Assembly: GCA_903959665.1 (NCBI GenBank)
Contig: CAJBXY010000141.1
Coordinates: 1 to 19,883 of the forward strand
Source of the DNA: an uncultured Solirubrobacterales bacterium
GTDB lineage: Bacteria > Actinomycetota > Thermoleophilia > Solirubrobacterales > Solirubrobacteraceae
Direction: 5' to 3'
DNA length: 19,883 nucleotides
Position 1 is the first letter of the stretch. Each line of letters opens with the position of its first letter. The notes under the pieces were generated by a model. That model saw only the letters and a program-made list of their open reading frames with translations, did no database searches and was not told the origin of the DNA. Below are positions 15,471 through 19,883 of this stretch, piece after piece. The translations under genes were made by a program, and so were the position numbers.

Positions 15471-15510
15471 GGCAAGCCTAACTTAGCGCGCTCAAGGAGT
15501 TAGGCTTGCC
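15471..15510. promoter_or_regulatory. Perfect 13-bp inverted repeat in the sodA/proS divergent spacer, candidate operator
   Basis: GGCAAGCCTAACT (15471-15483) and AGTTAGGCTTGCC (15498-15510) are exact reverse complements separated by 14 bases. The right arm ends five bases before the proS ATG at 15516. The left arm lies 29 bases upstream of the sodA ATG. Each arm contains TAGGCT reading outward, a possible -10 box toward proS on + and toward sodA on -. It cannot be a terminator of flanking genes because both are transcribed away from it. A DNA operator for a dimeric regulator (for instance metal- or redox-responsive), an mRNA hairpin over the proS leader, or symmetric divergent promoters are all possible. 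Confidence 0.6.
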
Positions 15511-15515
15511 GCGCG

Positions 15516-17207
15516 ATGCGGATGTCACAACTCCTATTACCGACCGAGCGCGAGGCGCCAGCCGACGCGCAGGCGCTCTCGCACGTCCTCGGCGTCCGCG
15601 CAGGCCTGATTCGCCAGCTTGGGGCCGGGCTTTGGACCTGGCTCCCGGCCGGCTGGCGCGTCCACCAGAAGGTTGAGGCGATCATTCGCGAGGAAATGAA
15701 CGCGATCGGCGGCCAAGAGCTGCTGATGCCGCTGATCCAGCCGCGCGAGCTTTGGAAGAAGACCGGGCGTGATCAGATCGATGAACTTTTCTCGCTCAAC
15801 GACCGCAAGGGTGCCGAGCTGGTGTTGGCGATGACTCACGAAGAGGCGGTCACCTTTCACGTCTCGCAGCTGGTCCGTTCCTACCGCGATCTGCCGTTGA
15901 TCCTCTATCACCTTCAGCTCAAGGGCAGGGACGAACCGCGGCCGCGCGCTGGCGTCCTACGAACACGCGAGTTCATCATGAAGGATTCATATTCGTTCGA
16001 TCGCGACGAGGCCGGCCTTGACGTCAGTTACGCGAAGCACATTGAGGCCTACGACCGAATCTTCGACCGCAGCGGCCTTGAGTGGTACCGCGTCGAATCC
16101 GATGTCGGCGTGATGGGAGGAAGTGGCGCCCACGAATACATGGCTCCGTGCCCGGCCGGCGAGAACGAGGTGGCGCTGGCGCCAGGCTACGCGGCAAACG
16201 TTGAGGTCGCCAGCGCAGCTCCGAGCGCGGCGGAAGTTCAGGCAGCCGGCGCGCCGGTGAGCGAGGTAGCCACTCCCGGGGCGAAGACGATCGAACAGGT
16301 TTCCGCCGCGCTTGAGCTCGATCCAAGCGCGCTGCTGAAGGCCTTCCCGGTTGTAACCGACGACGGACGCACGATCGTCGCCGTCGTCCGCGGCGACCAT
16401 CGCGTTAACGAGTTCAAGCTGCGATCGGTATTGGGCTGTGACTTTAGGCCGGCTACCGACGAGGAGATCATTGAGCAGATTGGGCCGCCCGGCTTCATCG
16501 GTCCTGTTGGCACCGAGCTGCCCGTTCTACTCGACGACGCGGTCGCCGGCCAAGACGGGGGATGGGTCACTGGAGCCAACAAGGCCGACCTCCACCTTGT
16601 CGCCGTCGAACCAGGGCGCGACTTCCAGTTCGAAGCTGTCGATATCCGCTCAGTCGAGGCTGGCGACCTAGTAAATGGTGAGCCGATTCGGCTCGAGGCA
16701 GCGATCGAAGTTGGCAACATCTTCAAACTTGGAACGCGCTACTCGGAGCCGCTTGGAGCGAGCTTCCTCGATGAGGATGGTGCCGAGCGGCCAATCGTGA
16801 TGGGCTCTTATGGAATCGGGCCAGCGCGGATCGCTGCCGCCGCGATTGAACAGAACGCCGACGAGAACGGGATTGCTTGGCCGAAGGCGATCGCCCCATG
16901 GGAGATTGAGCTAGTAGCGCTAGGCAAGGCCGAGAGCCCAGAGCTGGCGGCCGCCGAAAAGCTCTACGGCGAACTCCGCGAGCTAGGGGCGGATGTTCTC
17001 TTTGACGACCGCCCCGCAGGCCCAGGAGAGAAGTTCAAGGATGCTGAGCTGCTTGGCTGCCCGCTGCGGATCACGCTAGGGAAGCGCTCGCTCGAAAGCG
17101 GAATGCTTGAGGTTGGGGGGCGGCGAGGAATGGTTGAGCTTGAGCCAATCGCGCTCGGAGACGGCGCCGCTGCAGCGATCCTCGAAGCGCTAACCCAGCT
17201 GCCGTGA
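15516..17207 (+). CDS. proS: Prolyl-tRNA synthetase, bacterial type with editing domain
   Basis: This class II aminoacyl-tRNA synthetase attaches proline to tRNA-Pro. The 563 residues match the bacterial type. Motif 1 lies at about 55-75, the proline/ATP site TxE-like THEE is at 107-110, and the motif 2 block is GRDEPRPRAGVLR then REFIMKDSYSF (137-161). An insertion (about 225-400, beginning near TPGAKTIEQVS) is the cis-editing domain that removes Ala-tRNA-Pro. Motif 3 is GSYGIGPARIAAAA (430-443), and an anticodon-binding domain ends the protein. The ATG at 15516 is the first possible start, since an in-frame TAG lies at 15501. A second ATG is at 15522. The AAGGAG at 15494-15499 is 16 bases away, too far for a normal ribosome site. 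Its stop overlaps the next start (GTGA). Confidence 0.96.
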   Translation: MRMSQLLLPTEREAPADAQALSHVLGVRAGLIRQLGAGLWTWLPAGWRVHQKVEAIIREEMNAIGGQELLMPLIQPRELWKKTGRDQIDELFSLNDRKGAELVLAMTHEEAVTFHVSQLVRSYRDLPLILYHLQLKGRDEPRPRAGVLRTREFIMKDSYSFDRDEAGLDVSYAKHIEAYDRIFDRSGLEWYRVESDVGVMGGSGAHEYMAPCPAGENEVALAPGYAANVEVASAAPSAAEVQAAGAPVSEVATPGAKTIEQVSAALELDPSALLKAFPVVTDDGRTIVAVVRGDHRVNEFKLRSVLGCDFRPATDEEIIEQIGPPGFIGPVGTELPVLLDDAVAGQDGGWVTGANKADLHLVAVEPGRDFQFEAVDIRSVEAGDLVNGEPIRLEAAIEVGNIFKLGTRYSEPLGASFLDEDGAERPIVMGSYGIGPARIAAAAIEQNADENGIAWPKAIAPWEIELVALGKAESPELAAAEKLYGELRELGADVLFDDRPAGPGEKFKDAELLGCPLRITLGKRSLESGMLEVGGRRGMVELEPIALGDGAAAAILEALTQLP

Positions 17208-17842
17208 GCAAAGATCAGCAAGAGCGCGCGCCGCTTACCTTTCGCCGCTTCGCAGGCCTTGACCGTTCCGGACCGCCGCCGCCCGAGACGCTTCCCGACG
17301 CGCCGCTGCGACCGTTCACGATTCCGAACGCAATTGGCCTCGTACGACTGATCCTGATTCCGGTCTTCGTTGTGATCTGCTGGAACGCAGGCGGCGCTTC
17401 ACTTACCGCTGCGGCGATCTACGCCGTCGTCGCCTGGGGCGACTATGCCGACGGAATCGCAGCCCGCGTCACAGGCCAATACAGCCGCCTTGGCGCGATG
17501 CTCGACCCGGTCATCGACCGCGTGCTGGTGATCGCCGGCGTCGTCGTCTGCTGGCGCTTTGAGCTGGTGCCGATACCGCTGCTCGCGGCGCTGATCGCGC
17601 GTGAGCTGCTGATGCTGATCGGTGGCAGCATTGCGTTGCGCCGTGGCGTGCGGCTGGAGATCAACTGGTGGGGCCGATGGGGCGTCTGGCCTGCAATGGG
17701 TGGGCTTTTCTTGGCGATCTGCGGCGCAAGGCTGGCGGCGACGATAATGCTCGCGATCGGGCTCGTCTTACTCGTCATCGCGACAGTTGAGTACTACCGT
17801 TCGGCGCGTCTTCAGCTCGCTCAGCGCACGGGCTCAACCTAA
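17204..17842 (+). CDS. pgsA: CDP-alcohol phosphatidyltransferase (probable phosphatidylglycerophosphate synthase)
   Basis: A membrane enzyme that swaps the CMP of CDP-diacylglycerol for an alcohol, probably glycerol 3-phosphate, using the CdsA product. The 212 residues have a hydrophilic N-terminal stretch of about 36 residues and then FTIPNAIGLVRLILIPVF, the usual first membrane segment. The complete catalytic motif is present: D80-x2-D83-G84-x2-A87-R88-x8-G97-x3-D101-x3-D105. Several more membrane helices follow. The GTG start overlaps the proS stop by four bases. The family also includes cardiolipin and phosphatidylinositol-phosphate synthases, so the acceptor alcohol is inferred. Its position just before the FHA and MerR genes matches the mycobacterial pgsA2 neighbourhood. 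Confidence 0.88.
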   Translation: MSKDQQERAPLTFRRFAGLDRSGPPPPETLPDAPLRPFTIPNAIGLVRLILIPVFVVICWNAGGASLTAAAIYAVVAWGDYADGIAARVTGQYSRLGAMLDPVIDRVLVIAGVVVCWRFELVPIPLLAALIARELLMLIGGSIALRRGVRLEINWWGRWGVWPAMGGLFLAICGARLAATIMLAIGLVLLVIATVEYYRSARLQLAQRTGST

Positions 17843-17844
17843 GG

Positions 17845-17872
17845 TTGACCGTAGGGCTAGCGCTGGTATGCT
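17845..17872 (+). promoter_or_regulatory. Sigma-A-type promoter of the FHA gene, leaderless
   Basis: TTGACC (17845-17850) and TATGCT (17867-17872) are separated by 16 bases and match the -35 and -10 consensus at five and four of six bases. The ATG of the FHA gene starts at 17880, seven bases after the -10, so the transcript should begin at the start codon. This is the clearest promoter in the window and also argues for that start codon. Confidence 0.75.
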
Positions 17873-17879
17873 CGCGCCG

Positions 17880-18350
17880 ATGCTGCATTGTCCCGAATGC
17901 GCCTTCGCGAACGCCGAAGGAGCAAAATACTGCCAGAAGTGCGGCGCCTTTCTCGGCGAGCCAGGCGAAGAGGACCGTGAGTCGACGGCCAGCTATCGGA
18001 TCGATCAGGCCAGCGGTGAACTGGTGCCCGTCGACCTAGATGATCTGCTCGCCGAAGAGGGCGCGCTGCTGGTTGTCCGTGGCGGCGGCGGCCGGGCCGG
18101 TGAGAGCTTCGCGCTCGACGCCGAGCGGCTGACAGTTGGCCGCGGCCCGGACAGCGACATCTTCCTTGACGACGTAACAGTTTCACGCGACCACGCTCTG
18201 CTTGTGCGCCGTCATGATCAATGGTTTCTTGACGATCTCGGCTCGCTCAACGGCACCTATGTCAACCGCCGCAGGATCGACACGCAGCAGCTCGAGGACG
18301 CCGACGAGCTTCAGATCGGTAAGTACAAACTGACCTTCCTCTCGCGCTGA
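17880..18350 (+). CDS. Zinc-ribbon / FHA-domain protein (GarA/OdhI-like)
   Basis: A 156-residue cytoplasmic protein, probably a phosphothreonine-reading signalling adaptor. It opens with a zinc ribbon CPEC (4-7) and CQKCG (18-22). An acidic linker carrying RESTASYRID (33-42) follows, and then an FHA domain (about 84-154). The FHA phosphopeptide-binding residues are Arg88 in VGRGPDSD, Ser102 and His105 in VSRDHA, and Asn124 in LNGTYVNRR. The linker Thr36 is placed like the kinase-target threonines of GarA/OdhI; this is suggestive only. The frame is open upstream to 17787 with another ATG at 17868, but the promoter and the zinc-ribbon N-terminus favour 17880. Neighbours pgsA and MerR match the garA locus of mycobacteria. 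Confidence 0.85.
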   Translation: MLHCPECAFANAEGAKYCQKCGAFLGEPGEEDRESTASYRIDQASGELVPVDLDDLLAEEGALLVVRGGGGRAGESFALDAERLTVGRGPDSDIFLDDVTVSRDHALLVRRHDQWFLDDLGSLNGTYVNRRRIDTQQLEDADELQIGKYKLTFLSR

Positions 18351-18353
18351 TCG

Positions 18354-19115
18354 ATGCCCTCTACTCGCAAAGCGCAGCAGAAGATCGCCAGCTCGCCGGC
18401 CCGCCCTGAGCCGCGTCGCAGCAAGCCGATGACGATCGGCGCGGTCTGCAAGTCGCTCTCGCGCGAGTTCCCTGAGATCTCGATCTCGAAGATTCGCTAC
18501 CTCGAAAATCAGCGCCTCGTTGAACCCCGCCGCACGCCGGGCGGTTACCGCCTCTACTCGGCCGACGATGTCGCCCGCCTGCGGACGATTCTGCGGCTCC
18601 AGCGAGATGAATTCTTGCCGCTCCGAGTGATCCGTCAGGAGCTCGCTATCGGCCGCGCAGACGGCGGCGGCGAAGCGCTGGTCGCCCCGGGGGCTACGCG
18701 GCCGACGACGAGGCGGATGCCGCCGGTGGTAGAGACAACGGCGGGGCCACTACGAACGCTCGATGAGCTGCTCGAAGTTACAGGGGCGCAGGTTGAACTG
18801 GTTCGCGAGCTGGAGTCGTTCGGCATTATCAGCGGCGCCGTTAGTGGCTCCCCAGGCTATGACGACAACCAGTGCGAGATTGTTCGCGCCGCCGTCGAGC
18901 TGGCCCGCTACGGCGTTGGCGCTCGCAATCTGCGCGTCTTCAAAACCTCGGCCGACCGCGAGTCGGCACTGCTCCAGCAGCTGCTGGCCCCAGCGCTCCG
19001 TTCGCGGAGCGCAGAGCGCCGCCATGAGGCCACTGAGGCGCTTGAAGACCTGGCCGCGGTGACCACCCATCTCAAGCACCTGCTGTTGATTGGCGACCTC
19101 CGTGCGATGCTCTAG
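18354..19115 (+). CDS. MerR-family transcriptional regulator (FtsR/Rv1828-like)
   Basis: A 253-residue DNA-binding regulator. After a basic, probably flexible N-terminus of about 25 residues comes a MerR winged helix: MTIGAVCKSL, then EISISKIRYLENQRLVEPRR, TPGGYRLYSADDVARL and LPLRVIRQELA (26-98). The phrase SISKIRYLE...LVEPRRTPGGYR is characteristic of the actinobacterial Rv1828/FtsR group, which includes the FtsR activator of ftsZ in Corynebacterium. The C-terminal half (about 130-253) is helical and has no metal-binding cysteine pair. It lies three bases after the FHA gene and is probably co-transcribed from the promoter at 17845. An internal ATG at 18429 is an alternative start. A link to cell division is inferred from the family. 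Confidence 0.85.
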   Translation: MPSTRKAQQKIASSPARPEPRRSKPMTIGAVCKSLSREFPEISISKIRYLENQRLVEPRRTPGGYRLYSADDVARLRTILRLQRDEFLPLRVIRQELAIGRADGGGEALVAPGATRPTTRRMPPVVETTAGPLRTLDELLEVTGAQVELVRELESFGIISGAVSGSPGYDDNQCEIVRAAVELARYGVGARNLRVFKTSADRESALLQQLLAPALRSRSAERRHEATEALEDLAAVTTHLKHLLLIGDLRAML

Positions 19116-19163
19116 TGAGCGGCGCCGGCGCAGCTCCCCAGCAGCGATGATCGCCCACCGCTA

Positions 19164-19610
19164 GTGGCCTGCGTGACCGGCACAATCACTCTCGCCGCGA
19201 CGCCGGCCGTCGTCTGGGCTCAGGTGACCGACCCGCGGCAGCTTTCGCGTTGGTGGCCGCGAGTCGTTCGTGTAGAGATCGACGGCGGTGACGCCTTCAC
19301 CGAGGTGCTAACGACTGAAAAGGGGCGCGACGTCCGTGCCGACTTCGTGATTGCCGAAAGCGACGCACCACATCGCTGGCGATTCGTTCAGGAGCTCGAA
19401 GAGACGCCATTTGCCGCCGTCCTGCGCGAGTCGCAGACGACCGTTGAGCTTCAACCACGTGGTGACGCGGCGACCGAGCTTCTGCTGAGCTTGGAGCGCA
19501 AGCCGCGCGGCCTTGGCCGCTTCGGAGGGCCGATGATGAAGCGCGCCGCCAAACAGCAGTTAAGGCAAGCGCTACTTCGATTGGGGGAGATTCATGGCAC
19601 CGTCAACTGA
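19164..19610 (+). CDS. SRPBCC-family (polyketide cyclase / START-like) protein
   Basis: A 148-residue protein of the helix-grip fold that typically binds a hydrophobic ligand. The N-terminal strand and helix TGTITLAATPAVVWAQVTDP and the RWWP segment are typical, followed by alternating strands (EVLTTEKG, ADFVIAESDAPHRW, RFVQEL). The C-terminal amphipathic helix KRAAKQQLRQALLRLGEI closes the fold. The GTG start at 19164 lacks a Shine-Dalgarno; a GTG three codons later is an alternative. It is 48 bases after the MerR gene and overlaps the next gene by 17 bases, suggesting a joint role with that FAD enzyme, perhaps in lipid handling. The ligand is unknown. Confidence 0.75.
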   Translation: MACVTGTITLAATPAVVWAQVTDPRQLSRWWPRVVRVEIDGGDAFTEVLTTEKGRDVRADFVIAESDAPHRWRFVQELEETPFAAVLRESQTTVELQPRGDAATELLLSLERKPRGLGRFGGPMMKRAAKQQLRQALLRLGEIHGTVN

Positions 19611-19883
19611 GATGCGCTTTTCCGGGTGGGGCGTTGACGCCGACGCCGGCGAGCTTTCCGACCACGTAATCGAATGGCTTGAGCGCCGCTTTGCGGCGAA
19701 GCTTCCCCAGCGCGTAGGGCCACCTCCGGCGGCCGACCTGCGGCTCAGTAAGAGTCAGATTTCGAAGCGGGCGCTGCAGAAGCTGGCCGCGCGCGTCGGC
19801 GCAATGAACGTACGAACCGACCACCTCACGCGACTTACTCATTGCGCCGGGAAGGGTTACCCCGACCTGCTGGCGATGCGCTC
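19594..19883 (+). CDS. FAD-dependent oxidoreductase, alkyldihydroxyacetonephosphate synthase-like (N-terminal part)
   Basis: A frame starting at ATG 19594 runs past the window end, giving 96 complete codons. The N-terminal FSGWGVDADAGELSDHVIEW and the segment RLTHCAGKGYPDLLAMR closely resemble the start of bacterial alkylglycerone-phosphate synthases (mycobacterial AgpS type), in which the FAD-binding domain follows. Such enzymes swap the acyl chain of acyl-DHAP for a fatty alcohol to make ether lipids, but bacterial members are also annotated only as FAD-binding oxidases. GGGGGAGA at 19583-19590 is a good ribosome-binding site, and a second in-frame ATG lies at 19612. The FAD and active-site regions are outside the window, so the function is provisional. 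Confidence 0.72.
   Translation, partial: MAPSTEMRFSGWGVDADAGELSDHVIEWLERRFAAKLPQRVGPPPAADLRLSKSQISKRALQKLAARVGAMNVRTDHLTRLTHCAGKGYPDLLAMR

Noticed and set aside
1152..16894. GCGATCGC octamer (HIP1-like) at 1152, 9170, 12789, 14752 and 16887, more often than base composition would suggest
   Set aside because: Every copy encodes Ala-Ile-Ala in the same codon phase (GCG ATC GCN), so codon and dipeptide usage explains it. A genome-wide count in non-coding DNA would be needed to claim more.
17787..17879. Longer FHA protein starting inside pgsA
   Set aside because: The promoter at 17845-17872 lies within this extension, and the zinc ribbon begins right after the ATG at 17880.
1..19883. Mobile element, prophage, CRISPR, toxin-antitoxin or defence island
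   Set aside because: No transposase, integrase, repeat-spacer array, attachment-site duplication or defence-type protein motif was found on either strand.

Overview
The window reads as chromosomal DNA from a high-GC bacterium. It is most likely a deep-branching actinobacterium of the Thermoleophilia / Solirubrobacterales kind; this is an inference and no 16S gene is present. The main reasons are GTG starts, frequent absence of Shine-Dalgarno sequences with promoter -10 boxes right at start codons, a pgsA - FHA protein - MerR regulator cluster matching the mycobacterial pgsA2/garA/Rv1828 neighbourhood, and a bacterial 'rpsB-to-proS' backbone. I see no transposase, integrase, phage gene, CRISPR array, tRNA or rRNA. 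No stretch over 300 bases lacks a gene.

Region 1 (1-5926, + strand) is a tightly packed translation / envelope operon: the 3' end of rpsB, then tsf, pyrH, frr, uppS, cdsA, dxr and a site-2 protease (RseP/Rip1 type). Several neighbours share stop and start bases (GTGA, ATGA or TGATG), which points to translational coupling. The products make and recycle translation factors, UMP, the undecaprenyl carrier, CDP-diacylglycerol and isoprenoid precursor (MEP pathway), plus a membrane signalling protease.

Region 2 (5984-8847) is a lineage-specific pair set between the protease and ispG: a long-chain acyl-CoA synthetase on + and an FMN-dependent 2-hydroxy-acid oxidase on -, with overlapping 3' ends. 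ispG (8906-10189) then returns to the backbone, apparently from a leaderless promoter.

Region 3 (10197-15441, - strand) is the most unusual part. Three consecutive, clearly paralogous secreted proteins of about 500 residues have the hallmarks of clan GH-A glycoside hydrolases (an NEP-type acid/base motif and a second conserved Glu), four conserved cysteines and a shared C-terminal beta-rich domain. They lie directly downstream of a Mn-type superoxide dismutase gene. The third paralogue has lost the Asn before the catalytic acid/base Glu. sodA and the + strand proS diverge from a 74-bp spacer holding a perfect 13-bp inverted repeat.

Region 4 (15516-19883, + strand) has proS, a CDP-alcohol phosphatidyltransferase, a zinc-ribbon/FHA protein with a very good leaderless promoter, an FtsR-like MerR regulator, an SRPBCC protein, and the start of an alkyldihydroxyacetonephosphate-synthase-like FAD enzyme cut by the window end.

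The best candidates for something new are the secreted hydrolase triplet with its shared C-terminal domain, and the inverted repeat in the sodA/proS divergent spacer. I do not see a defence system or other complete novel multi-gene machine.
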